From Jackrogersella multiformis (lineage: Eukaryota; Ascomycota; Sordariomycetes; Xylariales; Hypoxylaceae), in the NCBI GenBank assembly GCA_902806575.1, contig CADCXD010000004.1:1-64000 (forward strand): a DNA stretch of 64,000 nucleotides, given 5' to 3'. Position 1 is the first letter of the stretch; each line of letters opens with the position of its first letter. The translations under genes and the position numbers were made by a program. The notes below the pieces were generated by a model. It saw only the letters and a list, made by a program, of their open reading frames with translations. It was not told the DNA's origin and made no database searches. Positions 11,028 to 22,415 of this stretch are shown here, in pieces.

Positions 11028-11927
11028 TCAGCCCAGGAATACAGCAAGCAAGACGATAGCCATGATTATAGCTAGAACCAGTAGCAAGCAGCACGCCTTG
11101 CTCCGCGCGTTCTTCTGGTACCGTGCGGCGCTTCTCAGCTCGTAGTCGGCACCCCGGGTATCGTCGCGCACGTTAACAGCGTTGCTCTCGATCGTCTCGA
11201 GCACATCGCCCTGCTCGCTGACGATCTGCGCCACCTGCTGGAAAAGCACGTTGAGGTCGCCGACGCCTTCCTCGATCTGGCGGATCTCTTCTTCTCGTTC
11301 GGTAATCAGGGCCTCCTGGAAATCAACCTCGTCTTGGGGTGCTAGGTGGACCTGTTCCTGCTGTTGAAGCTGTAGCTGCTCGCCCTCGGCACCAGGCAGG
11401 GGGCCTTCGGTATTTCCTTCGTGGTCAAGCGCGGCCTTTGCAGCGCTGACGGAGGCTCGTTGCTTCTCGATGGCGGTGCGCTGGAGGGATTGGAATTCGC
11501 TGAGGGCGGCCTTGAACTCGCGCGACAGCTTCTGCTGGGAGTATTTTTGGGTAGGCTTTACGGTAAACAAAGGGGTCAGTGACGGCCCGCACTAGTGAGA
11601 CGGAATAAATATCATCTTTGGGCTACCTACCGTAGGCTCTTCCCATGTCTGGATCTTTTTGACGCCTTCGCCAACCTCCTTAAACTTCTCCGTGGACTCC
11701 TCGATGGTAACGTGAACCCGCTCTCGCAGTCGAGGGTTGTCCCGTCGCGTGCCGAGGAGGCCGATATCCGACTTGAGCTTTGAAATGTTGCCCTGGATAT
11801 GAAATAGCGTGTTCATGAGGCCTTGCGATAAGCGAGAGAACTCCGGATCATCCGAGTAGGCGCCATTGTTCTGTCGACGACCGCCTCCGCTGCCGGATTC
11901 TATTGAAGATAATTGATCGAAAGACAT
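11028..11927 (-). CDS. PEP12: Pep12-like endosomal syntaxin (Qa-SNARE)
   Basis: t-SNARE for fusion of Golgi-derived vesicles with the late endosome/prevacuole. Exons 11927-11631 and 11555-11028, intron 75 bp, 274 aa. I chose the second in-frame ATG (MSFDQLSSIE), the usual family N-terminus; an ATG 14 codons upstream (11969) is possible. Residues 35-95 form the N-terminal helical (Habc) part; a Gln/Glu-rich linker follows. The SNARE motif runs from LITEREEEI through LFQQVAQIVSEQGDVLETIE, with the zero-layer Gln in the LFQQVA stretch. A single C-terminal membrane anchor (CCLLLVLAIIMAIVLLAVFLG region) ends the protein, as in tail-anchored SNAREs. Divergently transcribed from NDC1. Confidence 0.92.
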
Positions 11928-12771
11928 AGTTAGGGCGGTTAGGCCAGGATTCAATCGAACGAAGGACAAGACGAGACGCTATAGAAAGGTTTGATGGATA
12001 AAAGAAAGATTATTCCAAGATTGTTGTTTAAAAGATTGGACGCTAAAAACGGCAACGGTTCTGAAGCAGTAGTAATAGTTAGTAGGTAGTAAGGTGGCTA
12101 ACTTAAGGAAGGTGGGTTAGATGTTCGGTAATCACCTGGGCCGATGGTTGCAGCATGGAACCTTGGAACCTTGGAACCTTGAATGTATAGTAGTACATGC
12201 TAATCTGTAGGTACGTAACGGCCAAGGCAGCCAAATTGGAGATTGTTCAGGTGAGGTTGCACATGCACCTAGTGTAGGTAGGTACAGGTTATGTCAACTT
12301 CAAGCTGCCAAGTTAGAGCTAGTAAGCCACAGAATGTATGAAATACATGCAGAAGGTACCCCAGTCGTATCCACCCGCATCAGAAACTGGATGTGTAGAT
12401 GTGGCTGGTGCATCAAAGCTAGTGTCCACTAGGTAGGTACCTAGCCTAGTTTAGTATACATAGGTACCTAGGTATGTAGGTACCTAGGAGGTAGTGGGTC
12501 CTAGAATATTCTCCCCAGTGGATCGATGCCCTGTAAACTTTTTTTTATTTACATTCGATGCTTCAATAGGTAACGGCCTACCACATAGCAACCATTCACC
12601 ATACCTACCACCTAAGGTACCTAGGCTTTAACCTACCTCCATTCCTTTCTTCACAAACTCAACTTCGCGAATATTCGCATTCATCGCATTCATCGATCCC
12701 ATTTTCCTACTTATCCCTACACGCGGGACGATGCGCTAGTCTGAATATTCCATTTCTGCAGAGCTGCGAAG
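11928..12771. other. Divergent promoter region of PEP12 and NDC1
   Basis: 844 bp between two divergent starts. Holds a threefold tandem repeat of about 9 bp (GGAACCTTG) near 12157-12181 and a dense run of CCTAGGTA/GGTACC palindromes at 12430-12490. The last 120 bp are C-rich and typical of a fungal 5' leader. No coding frame. Confidence 0.55.
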
Positions 12772-14822
12772 ATGCCTCCCGCGGTTGCGCGCCGTGCGCC
12801 TTACAAGGATTTCCTGCAGCCAGCTTTGCAGAGACGCTTCGCCTCAACTGCTGGAGTCTTGCTGGCAATCTCCTACGTGGAAGCACTCACCCTATCTCGA
12901 TGGGATCACTGTACGTGAGCACTCTTTTGTTCTACTTCTGTGTAATCTAAGAACTAACCTTCCATCAGTGGTCTGGCCATGGCTTCCGATTGGGCTTCCC
13001 GGCATACGTGCCTTGGCCATATTTGGCAGTATTCTTCCCATCGTCATACTACGAATTGCACACTCCCACATCGGTATTCGAACTTCTAACTCGTCCTTCG
13101 ACACTTTATGCCGTTACGCAATTTCTTTCGAGACCTTCGAGACGATAATTACGTTTGCCATCTCCGCGTGGCTCTTCAGCCAAACATACCTGTTCTCCAC
13201 CCCCGCCGACGCCAACCTTGGTTGGATCACATCCTACAGCGGAGATCGCGTGCGGCTGAACGAACGCGCCCTGTTCTACACTGTCGATATTATCGTCCTA
13301 GGAGTTGTTCAGGGTGTTTTACATAAATCTGTTGATTTCGACCGAATGCTTTTGGGGACTGTGAAGCCGAGACGCGAAGGAGAACCGAACGCTCAAGCAA
13401 CGGGCGGCACAGGCGGTTGGGAGAAGCTGGGCGAGTGGGCCCCCGTTCTTCTCGTTCGCGCCGGCATGCTCTCGATGGCCGTCGCGCTGGCAAACTACCT
13501 CGTGCTATACCACTTCGTCAGACGTTTTGCCTGGGGTTGGGCCTTGTCCTTTTTTCGAATATTCTACAATCTTCCGAAAACCAATATCCCACCTAGCCAG
13601 GCGCCGTGGAGTATCTGGATGCTTGCCCGATCTATGTGGGCAGGGTTCTTGCTATGCCTTCTGTGGTACTTTGGCGACATCGCTTTCAGGCTACAGCTCG
13701 GGAAGGCGCCTCTTAAGAACAACCAACCGCTAAGCGCAGAGTCCAAAGATCCTAACGGGAGTTTACTCAATGGACTAAAGAGTAAGAAGCCCCGTATATC
13801 GGTAAGTTTGTTCTCGATATCGATATTTTTACTTGAGGTTGGCGCTGACAGTCTAGGCCTTTGCCATGTGGGAGTTAGCATTAATCGCCAGAGATTTCGA
13901 TGTTAGGAGGCGAGGAATATTTGAGGATATCGACAGAAAGGATGGTCCGATGTGGTCACAGATATATGCCACGTGCCTGAATACTATCAAGGCCCTCGAG
14001 GAGAGGATCGACAACTACGGAAAGCCGCCTACTCCTCCCGCCGCACAAGCCGGCGCCGCTCCTCCTCAACCGCCGGCTCGAGTTGTCCAGCCCCCGAAGA
14101 CCGACAATGTTTGGGCATCAGCACCACCCCAGAAGGGTCTACGAAATTCCTTGGGCAAGATCGTCAGTAATGTGGTGACGTCGCCGGGGCAGACACCCGC
14201 CGAGACCTACTTGCCGGAAGCTAAGAAGAGGGCGTTGGAGGCGTCGGAGCATTTGCTGACGAAGGAGCAAAGAGACGCTCTCACTCCCGAGAACGTTAAC
14301 AGTTCCGTCCGATCCCTATCACTCCACGTTCTGAGAATGCCTACAGTCGGTGTACTGTTTCAGCAGCTCTTCAGTCGCCGATTGGCGGCCGTCGTGCTTG
14401 GTCAACCGTACGGAGAGCTTAGTATCTACGTGAATGCAGCCTATGCTCTGTCAAGACTAGCAGTGTCCAGCTTGACGGAGGACCAGTACGGCAACGTTCA
14501 GAGAGACGTGCCGGCCATCATACGGACGCTTACCATGGTCATCAAGAAGTTGGAGAGGTTCGGGGATAGTCTGCCGATCCACTGGACGGATCTCGGAAAG
14601 AACAGGGAGTGCCCCGAGGTGCGTGAGCTATTAGACGCGCTAAGGGATGGACTGGGCGAGCTCATCGCGGCGTTTGGGCAATACAGCACCGATCTAAGAC
14701 TCACTCGAGCGGACATGAGGTTGGCAAGGGAAGCAGCCGAGAAGATACGGGTGGAGCCAGCCGCGGAAGGGCCGAGGCGGGCCGGAGCAGAGGCAAGGCC
14801 CGAGATGCAGCAGGTGCGCTAG
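12772..14822 (+). CDS. NDC1: Ndc1-type nucleoporin (nuclear pore/spindle pole body membrane protein)
   Basis: Integral membrane nucleoporin that anchors the pore complex and helps insert spindle pole bodies in the nuclear envelope. Exons 12772-12910, 12969-13801, 13857-14822; 645 aa. The introns are 58 and 55 bp and phases agree. The start MPPAVARRAPYKDFL with Arg and Pro before the first membrane helix fits fungal Ndc1. Several hydrophobic segments occur between residues 25 and 285 (for example LPGIRALAIFGSILPIVIL and SMWAGFLLCLLWYFGDIAF). The soluble C-terminal half carries AFAMWELALIARDF, a Pro-rich linker (PPTPPAAQAGAAPPQPPA), and a helical end. After the TAG stop the same frame remains open for about 30 Arg-rich codons. 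Confidence 0.85.
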
Positions 14823-15554
14823 TTACGGCAGTTGCTCGTGTCGAGTCTCCAGGACGCGCTCAGGAACTTACGCAGGAGCGTAGTCAGAAAGGTACGCTCC
14901 AGGTTCGCTGGGACCCAGTGAGTCTTTAGAGTAGTTGTATTGTACACGTAGTACTACAACTTATGATGCAAAGTCATTAATGAAACTTTTTCTACGAAGT
15001 TTGTATTTATTCGCCAGTGATCTTGATGTGCTTTCGTATCCACCATGTAGCATTACTCGACAAGTTGTCTTTCATCGGAAGATTGTTTTGAATTTTGTTG
15101 TATCGTATCGTATCGGAATAAGGCTGAAGTAGCACCTCCCATGGCGGCTGAAGTACCTTTGTAAGGCATCCAATCAGATATAATCGGGTTCAAGTGGATG
15201 TCAAAGTGGATCCCGAGTGGGGAAGCTTATTCCTCAAATAGCGTCATCCAATCTTATTATGAACTACAAACGCGGTTAATAACATCACCCTTACCTTCTT
15301 TTTTTCATCATCCTTTTTGGATGTTCTCTTTGAGTCCCTCCATGGATCTTAGAATCGACAAGCCTTAATCTGGCAACATGTACAACCTAGGGAATCGCCA
15401 TTAATACTCTGTCTCTTAATATGAGCTTCGATTACGCCCCTTTTCAGCTTTACCGCGGTCGCGTAATACCCGGAGCCTTACGGTGCCATACTGTGCGCCA
15501 CAAGAATGATATATCCCTTCATTCTAATACCTCTTCTTGTACTCTTGTAATACC
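14823..15554. other. Spacer between NDC1 and DLT1
   Basis: NDC1 3' region and DLT1 upstream region. The first ~100 bp continue the NDC1 frame beyond its stop. A pyrimidine-rich stretch at about 15290-15330 may belong to the DLT1 promoter. No separate gene seen. Confidence 0.5.
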
Positions 15555-16886
15555 ATGACGAACACCAACCTTATATTCCGCATTGCTTATAATTCTATTT
15601 ACGTCCTTCTATGTCTTCTTCTCGCCGTTCTACTTCTTGTCGTCCCTGGCGACTTCGTCCGTCAGGTCTTGGTTTCTTCTAATCAATACATCAACCTAAT
15701 CGTCCTCGCCATAGTTCTGGTCATTACTGTTCTCATCGTCTTGTTCGTTTATGCGCTGAGACTTTATGTGACCCGGACGGTACTGGCCTCGATACCGAAA
15801 ACATGGATGCCTACTGAGAAAGGAGACCTCCCGAAGGAGGTCCGCAAGATGATCGCCACCGACCTCAGTCGCAGTGCTGCTATCGCATGGGGAGCTCATC
15901 CGAAGGTCGCGGTACCGCTCCAAGATGCGGCCGAGGAAAAGATGGTGGCTGATGGCAACGTGAAGGAAGAAAGGAAGTCTCTTCAGCTCTTTAGGTCTAA
16001 GCCGCCCGCAACGGTGGAGGAGAAAATGGGCATTTCATTCCCACCCCTGCGGCCTGTTTGGGGTGAGGTCGAACACAACGGCTGGGGTTCACCTAGCTCC
16101 CCTGACCTGCCCAACCTTCAATACTGTACTGTCCTGTCCGAGCTGCCAAATCTCATCGAGGCAAAGGCAGTTTCTCAGGCACCCCCGGATCCAGACTCTG
16201 CTGCGGTCCCGCCGACGCTAGACGCTGACGCTGTGGCACTTCTTCAGCGATCCCCTAGCATGACGATGAGGGGCTATGTTGTCCATCTCATAGGCGTTGG
16301 TGTGTTGCCAAGCTCGCAAGATGCGTTTAGCTTCGTCGACAGTTACGAACGTGCCCGCTTCTCTGCCCGCCCGCTGTCAAACGCGCACTTCCGGAAGCTT
16401 ATGCATCTTTTTGCTGAGCTGCTGCGTTCAATGCAGCCTCTGGACTCTGGCTCTGCATACGGGTCTCAAGGGCCCGAAGACGCCTACTCCGAGAGTGACG
16501 GACACATCGACGATGACGCGCCCAGGGATACTACCCCCACCACGCCCGCGCGAAGTAATTCAAGCTCCCTCAGCCTAAGCGGAAGCAGCACACGGTCACG
16601 CGCTCGTAAATCAAACCTCCCTGCTCGCAATTCGTCAACCCGTACATGGCACCAGTACCGCACTGCGCCTACGACCCCGAGGAGCAAAACCGGCGGCAGG
16701 GGCCTCTCACACTCGCCCAGCACGAATAGCAGCAATAGCTTCGCGCAGACTAGGCGGCTTTACACTGTTAGTCACGCGTCAAGCTCGAGTCTGAGATCAG
16801 TCTCCCAAGCATCCGTCATCCGGCTCGCAACTAGAGACGATCGTAGCGACTTGCCTTACGTGTTAAGGATCGGGGAGACTTATTAA
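15555..16886 (+). CDS. DLT1: Dlt1-like (defect at low temperature) membrane protein
   Basis: 443 aa, no intron, starting at the first ATG of the frame (MTNTNL). Two N-terminal membrane helices (about residues 9-32 and 45-70) are followed by the conserved block LRLYVTRTVLASIPKTWMP, EKGDLPKEVRKMI and LSRSAAIAWGAHP, which I recognise from the fungal Dlt1 family. Yeast dlt1 mutants grow poorly in the cold; the biochemical role is unknown. A further conserved segment, LSNAHFRKLMHLFAELLRSM, follows at about residue 280. The C-terminal ~140 residues are Ser/Thr/Arg-rich and probably disordered. Confidence 0.85.
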   Translation: MTNTNLIFRIAYNSIYVLLCLLLAVLLLVVPGDFVRQVLVSSNQYINLIVLAIVLVITVLIVLFVYALRLYVTRTVLASIPKTWMPTEKGDLPKEVRKMIATDLSRSAAIAWGAHPKVAVPLQDAAEEKMVADGNVKEERKSLQLFRSKPPATVEEKMGISFPPLRPVWGEVEHNGWGSPSSPDLPNLQYCTVLSELPNLIEAKAVSQAPPDPDSAAVPPTLDADAVALLQRSPSMTMRGYVVHLIGVGVLPSSQDAFSFVDSYERARFSARPLSNAHFRKLMHLFAELLRSMQPLDSGSAYGSQGPEDAYSESDGHIDDDAPRDTTPTTPARSNSSSLSLSGSSTRSRARKSNLPARNSSTRTWHQYRTAPTTPRSKTGGRGLSHSPSTNSSNSFAQTRRLYTVSHASSSSLRSVSQASVIRLATRDDRSDLPYVLRIGETY

Positions 16887-17167
16887 GCTCCTATGGCATA
16901 GGATGTGTTGGAGTAAAAGAGCATTAAGGAAAAGGAAAGGGTGCATCTAGCCGGCGTCGGGGACGGTTTGTATATGAACTTTTGATATTTTTATAATGTA
17001 ATTTCTCATTCCCAGGTCCTGTCCCGTGGGGCTAGTGTTCCAGCGCATGCGTGGCTCGCGTAGTGCTGCTCGACATGCATATGTGCGACCACTCCACTCG
17101 ACAGATGCTGACATGAACCCCCATTTACTATGTGCCCCCACACAATTCCAAAAAAAAAATAGTACCC

Positions 17168-17219
17168 GATACGCCATCTCGATACGCCATCTCGATACGC
17201 CATCTCGATACGCCATCTC
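17168..17219. repeat. Four 13-bp tandem repeats
   Basis: Exact head-to-tail copies of GATACGCCATCTC at 17168, 17181, 17194 and 17207, preceded by a short A run. Lies downstream of the 3' end of DLT1 in a non-coding stretch (16887-17459). Probably a minisatellite. Confidence 0.9.
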
Positions 17220-17459
17220 GATAGGTACATTATCCCGATACCAGCCGCCACACTTATATTATCAATGACCGAGTTCGAGCTTTCATGATGTCTCGCCTCG
17301 TCCACGGGCAGAGTGAAGACCTTATCTATAGCGGCGTTAGCATATATCTCGCTTGTTAAAGACCCAGTGTAAGGGGCAATCATGTCGGTGATCCAACTCC
17401 TTGAGGGGCCAAAGGTTCACATATGATTATTCCTTAGTCGCGTGACCTTGGAAGTGAAC

Positions 17460-17871
17460 CTACTTGGTCGATGCCTGGTCAAACTTTGCCATGGCCTTGT
17501 CGGCCTCGCGCTGGACCCTAGCGCGCCGCACAGCTACGTTCGTCTTTGCGTCCTGCTGGTGAAGAAGTGCATTGACAGAAGCCTCACCCTTGGCTATAGA
17601 GGCAGTGTACGCAAGGATGCTGTGAGCTGAAGAGGGATCCCAGGTGGGGGCACCAGTGCCGCTGCTGGGATTGTTGTCGGATGTGAGAGTCCTAAGTTGG
17701 ATGGGCAGATGTTAGTTGGGGGCCACGTCGCACAATGCGGCAAATATGATTGTCTACTTGATAGAGACCGGATGCGACTTGACACCCATGGATAACAATG
17801 GTATGAGGATTCGTCAGAAGATTGTTCGGTACTAACTTATTCGCTCCGGACACTTTGTATTGGTTGGCCAT
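17460..17871 (-). CDS. Small two-exon gene, 105-aa hypothetical protein
   Basis: Not recognised. Exons 17871-17786 and 17691-17460, 93-bp intron with donor GTGTCAAGT and acceptor CAACTTAG, phase 2. Exon 1 begins at an ATG (MANQYKVSGANKLVPNNLL) and reads on through TIVIHG. Exon 2 has no ATG of its own: GTGAPTWDPSS, then an Ala-rich, probably helical end with LAYTASIAKGEASVNALL and QREADKAMAKFDQ, stop at 17460-17462. There is no signal peptide or membrane segment. Support comes from a frame that joins cleanly at good splice signals and from codon and amino-acid composition that look like real protein. The helical C-terminus suggests a small cytosolic stress-type protein, but that is a guess. 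Confidence 0.6.
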
Positions 17872-18899
17872 AATTTCTTTGGGCCAGGAAAGGCAACTTG
17901 AAAGCAAGACAGCAAGCAATACGTGCCGGAAAGGAAGGGGTAATCCACAATCGAATGAAGATTATCAGTCTCTATGCCATGGAGAGTGTGCTTGGTGCTT
18001 CGGCCTTAGGATCAACAGCGAGGGGGTTCCACTTTCTTATATGCGGATAGGATGCCAGTGTCGAGCAGCAGACTTATTCAGACGTTCGCTGGACTGCAAC
18101 TCATATGCACACAACTTCCATCCAGTTCGCGCCCCGGCATGGCGGAAGATATGAACACAGATATCAAGGCCTATGAAGCCAAGAAACCAAGAGGTAGCCA
18201 ATACGTATAGGACTTAATTATTGTGTCACTTCATAACCGAAGCCATACTGTTCTGCCATGGTGCTTGCAAGGGTTTGCATTAGACCGCATGAGCGGTACT
18301 CATAGATATCCAATAGTTGAGCTTGTTGAAGTAGGTAGTAGGTATGCAGTTTGCCACATTATATGGTTCGTATCGACGAGACCTATATGGACTGGATGTA
18401 TATTCCGAAGGTGCATGACGCACTTCATCTCATGTCGGCACAATCGAAAACAGATGAGGCTCTGCTAGTAGATTGTTTCAAACTAGTGTTTCTAATAAAC
18501 TATGCCCGAACGAATACCTACATTCTATCTAGGTATTTCCCAACAGATCGTTAACCTAGGTAGAATGCCCTGCACACAGGATCTTAAAATGTAGATTTTG
18601 ACTTGCAACTTCGTAATCAAGCCTCGCTGTTGTAGACAAAGGTGTTGGTTAATCTACGGATAATTCCGATGTCGGTACCTGGGTATTTGAAAATATAAAC
18701 TCAGCTTCAAGTTGTGAAGTTGCCTAATTGCCTAAGGTTGGTTTTGAATAATAAAGTACCAATAGTGCCCTAGCTGGTTCATCAGGTGGTTCATCGAGGC
18801 GGTCTAAATAACGCGCGCATATATATCCATACCTTAATTAAGTACCTAGGTACCTGGAGGTATGTATTTCCAAGCCTTGGAGGTTACACTATGTCGGTT
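17872..18899. other. Gene-poor spacer
   Basis: Ordinary composition without a supported gene. A frame at 18351-18554 lacks an ATG and recognisable motifs. Palindromic AGTACCTAGGTACCT sequence near 18841. Confidence 0.45.
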
Positions 18900-19190
18900 A
18901 CTTATATATAATTTACCTTAATTAATAATTATAAAGCTTAAATATTAAATATTTATTTATTTAAAAAATATTTAAGTAAATTAAATAATTATTTATATAT
19001 ATAAATACGTTTTTTTATTTTTATATATATTTTATAATATATAATTTTTATAAAAAATATTAATTTTTTTCGTTATATTTATCTCGTAATAAATAAATAA
19101 TTTATTAATATAATAAAAAATATAATTAAATTTTTATATATATATATTACGCTTTTTTTTATTTTATTTATTATCGTATATATTAAAACT
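18900..19190. repeat. RIP-saturated AT-rich block
   Basis: About 290 bp nearly all A/T, without CpA or TpG that I could find; residual cytosines sit mostly in CpG or CpT. Same signature as 161-840. The boundaries are sharp: normal composition resumes within tens of bases. Confidence 0.8.
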
Positions 19191-21189
19191 TAATGTTTAA
19201 GTGAGAATAAAATTAATAACAATTTAAAAGAGAAACTAAGGCGCACCTCTTTATTTTATAAATCATATGCAGGTGAGATGGGGGGGGGGGAGGGGTGGTG
19301 GCTGCTGATTTTCGAGATCCTTTCGAGAATGCGAACTACGATAAGGCTCCGGGCTCATCATCTCGATCATTTTAGCATCAAGTCAAATCTATCAGCTGAC
19401 CCCAGTCTCTTGCTTGTCCTCCGAGCCTAATGTAGGGGGGTGCAAGTTACGTATGTTAACCTCGACTCGTTTCTCCCAGTAGTTGATAATATATACTATT
19501 TATCAATAGTGAGACGGTTAAGGTGTTGATATATAGAAGGAGTCCTCCACGGGGAGTGTGAAGTGTCGGGAACCTATTACAACAAGACGAATATTTCTCA
19601 ACAAAAGCAATACAGGCAGGTAAGGCACATTTTTGGGCAGCATCAACAGACCAGGTTTACACAAGGAGGCTGGCAAGATGACTGACGATTCAGATATTCT
19701 ACAGTGTTACGTTCTCGCGGTTTGGTGCCTAAAGTCACTAGGGGTCTGTTGAATAAAATAAAGAATATATCTACCACCCTCTATATGAATCTCTTCGCGG
19801 TAACACTTCAATGCTGACCTATCACACGGAATGCGGCCCTGTACTCTCCCTCGGCACCGAGAGAACTGGTATAGCTTCCCGACTAGGTAATCTATGTTAG
19901 CTTTGCCTACCTGCTTACAGACCACTAGTAATAGGTTCATAAAAAGGTAACATACCTACCTAGGTAGGTATCTTCGGGACCGGCTGCCCTCACGTTACGT
20001 TTCTATGTGGAATAGGTACATCCATTGAAGGAAGAACGGCAAGCTTTAAAGGAGAGCAAGTGGAGCAAGTGGCAGTGAGCACCGATCTACGATAATCAGG
20101 ATAGATTGCTTTTTAGACGTATAAAACACCAAATATGGATTTGTAGGTAGGGTCATCTAGACCTTGAAAGTTGGATATTTCTGAAAAGTTTCCGGGTAGA
20201 CCTAGTAATACTTCTTTCCGCGCATGGCCTCCTCGTCATGATTCGAATAGCACCAGCTATCTAGTCCGGTCTCGTAAGCTCTGTTATTTAGTCGCGACCA
20301 CTAAGTCGGTGCTTTGCTGGACTTATAAGGCTGCCGAGGCCATGCATTCCCGGTACCGTGAATCCCGACTATCGGCTGGATTTTATAAAACTAATAAATA
20401 TTGAAGTGATCATCTGTAAGCATCTGCAAGAAAGTCTTCCGCAAATTCTCGAGCAACTCGCTGCTCGGAGAGAGACCTCGCGGCACTCGATAGGACGAGC
20501 TTTAGAGAGCGCATTTGATTATCTTGCTCATGATACGATCCTAGTTCGCTCCGCCAAATTCGCTATGAGGCCTGCTGAGAAAGATGATCCATTTGGTTGG
20601 TTCGTATTATTTGATGAGATATGAGGCTGATGTTTCGACCTCTTAACCTAGAGTTATCTGACCTAATGCCCAACAGCCAAGTAACTAAATAAGGGAATAG
20701 GAGCTTGGTACTTACCACCTTAAGAACAATGCCCTGTAAAAGTCGAAAGTATATGGGCCTAGCCGTTGTCAATTAAGTGCTTCAGAATATCTTAGGGCGA
20801 TTGTCATTATATTTCTTGTCTTGTTGTAAATTCATAATAATATTGTTGCCATCGTGGGATATGTTCTGTTAATCACTCGTCACAAATAATTATCCTACGA
20901 TAGTTGTGTTGTATACTCAGGTCATAATTCGTGCCTCGGAGAAATCCTCACTGTGCATCGTCAGGCCAATATACAATCGGAGACTCCTCGGTTTTTGAGG
21001 TGGACGACGAGCGTATCCGATTTTTGTGTAGGCCCGAATTTATATCAATACGACTTTTCGAGTACGTCTAAGTCTTCTCGGGATGACCCTTCAATCGATG
21101 AATGAACAACACTATGTTATAACCAAGCAGGTTAGATTTACTTATGGGTCGTTATACGAAGAAATATTGATATGTTTAGACACTTACTC
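19191..21189. other. Spacer with G-run and possible LTR remnant
   Basis: No supported gene. A G-run of about ten lies near 19280. The stretch 19454-19606 begins TGTTAAC and ends TCTCAACA, with a TATATAGAAGG sequence inside, which resembles a solo LTR of a copia-type element; no matching target-site duplication was found. The frame 20358-20624 is open for 88 codons but has no recognisable motif. Confidence 0.35.
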
Positions 21190-22415
21190 GACTGCGGCCT
21201 TAGGATCGCCGCGGAGTATCGATAAAGCAATAGGATTGGCCCCCTGGCGATCACCAAAGCCTAGAGTATAATGCAACGGAGACTCGGTGTTGGGGGGCAT
21301 TGGTAGTGACGAAGTACTCTTCATGGTGATAGAAATTGATAGTAATGTTTGCCCTGAGGCCTGCCTCGATGGCTAGCTTCGTTCATCGGATATAGATAAA
21401 GTCGGTTACTAGTATAGTACCACCAGACAAAGCGATGACAATATCTTTATTCCCTTACGATAGGTGTTCATTGATAATCTCAAATTGCAGAGAAGTCACT
21501 CCAGCTTCCAATGGCAGAGTGACTGCTTCGTAATGGTTGCTCTCAGTCGCGGCCTTGAAGGCACTTCCATAGGTATTCACCTCCTGGAGTATCAACATCG
21601 ACCTTTTTCCGCTATTAAAAAGGACTCGAATGGTATCAGTTTTCCCCACAAACGCGACCATCTGGAGCGCATTACAACTCCCATCACCTCTAGCCCTGAT
21701 GCCGGACTTATAGTCGAGTGAATGCCTGTTCACATACGAATTCCCGTTCCAAAGGCTGCTTGCAGTGTATTTCCATAAGGCTCGCCGGAGAAACTGCACA
21801 ACATCTGCTCTCGTCTTCGAGAAGCTGCGGCGCTGATAACTGTCTTATTCAAGGATCATGTCTGGCTAATATCTGCAGCTTTATGGACTGGGAGTCGAAC
21901 AATGGCAAATTGCCTCTCTGAGGCGGCCAGTTGTAGCAGCGACGGGTTGACCCACGTGCATGCATAGCTGCACTATTTTCGAGGAGAATATTCACGATAT
22001 TCGTATGTCCAGCAGCAGGAGATGCATGAAGGGCGCTTCAGTCGGTTCCATAACATGCATTCGATCAACTCCAGAAGCGTTTTATTTCGTCGAATAACGA
22101 TTTCGAATTGATGCTGTATACAAGGGCAAAAGCCGTCTCCTTCTCGAATTCATTGATTACATAACGCCGTCCATCCTCCTTGGCTGACGGTATCGGGTAT
22201 TTCGGGCGAGCATACTTCGGCATCTATGACAACTTGCTTCTTATAGGAGTCTTCGATCGTCGGATTATACGTCTCGAAGAAGCCTTCGAGGGCTATCTAT
22301 TGGAACATGAGAGTAGTCAAAGCGTTGTGTTGTACCGGACACGAACCTGGAGTACCAATGCCGCCTTTCTGATCCCCCCATGGCCTAAAATAACCAGCTT
22401 GTAAGGCGTCGTCAT
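21190..22415 (-). pseudogene. Decayed Ras-like GTPase with C-terminal ankyrin repeats
   Basis: Begins at an ATG (22415-22413) with MTTPYKLVILGHGGIRKAAL, clearly a Ras-family N-terminus with a ruined P-loop (GxxxxGKS/T has become GHGGIRKA). A GTTCGT donor and CCAATAG acceptor fit an intron. After it come GFFETYNPTIEDSYKKQVVID (switch I/effector region) and WTALCNQ followed by TGA where Ras proteins have a Trp (TGG to TGA). A frame change leads to ETAFALVYSINSKSLFDEI, the Ras G3-G4 interval. It then runs into ankyrin-type sequence: SALHASPAAGHTNIVNILLE, LLQLAASERQFAIVRL, ALQMVAFVGKTDTIRVLFN, YGSAFKAATESNHYEAVTL, and a last piece near 21190-21290. Several frameshifts and stops separate the pieces, so it cannot encode a full protein. 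The ankyrin half is longer than the GTPase half, which lacks the G5 end. Confidence 0.75.

Noticed and set aside
20358..20624. 88-codon frame in the gene-poor stretch
   Set aside because: No motif recognised; surroundings hold no exons that would join it.
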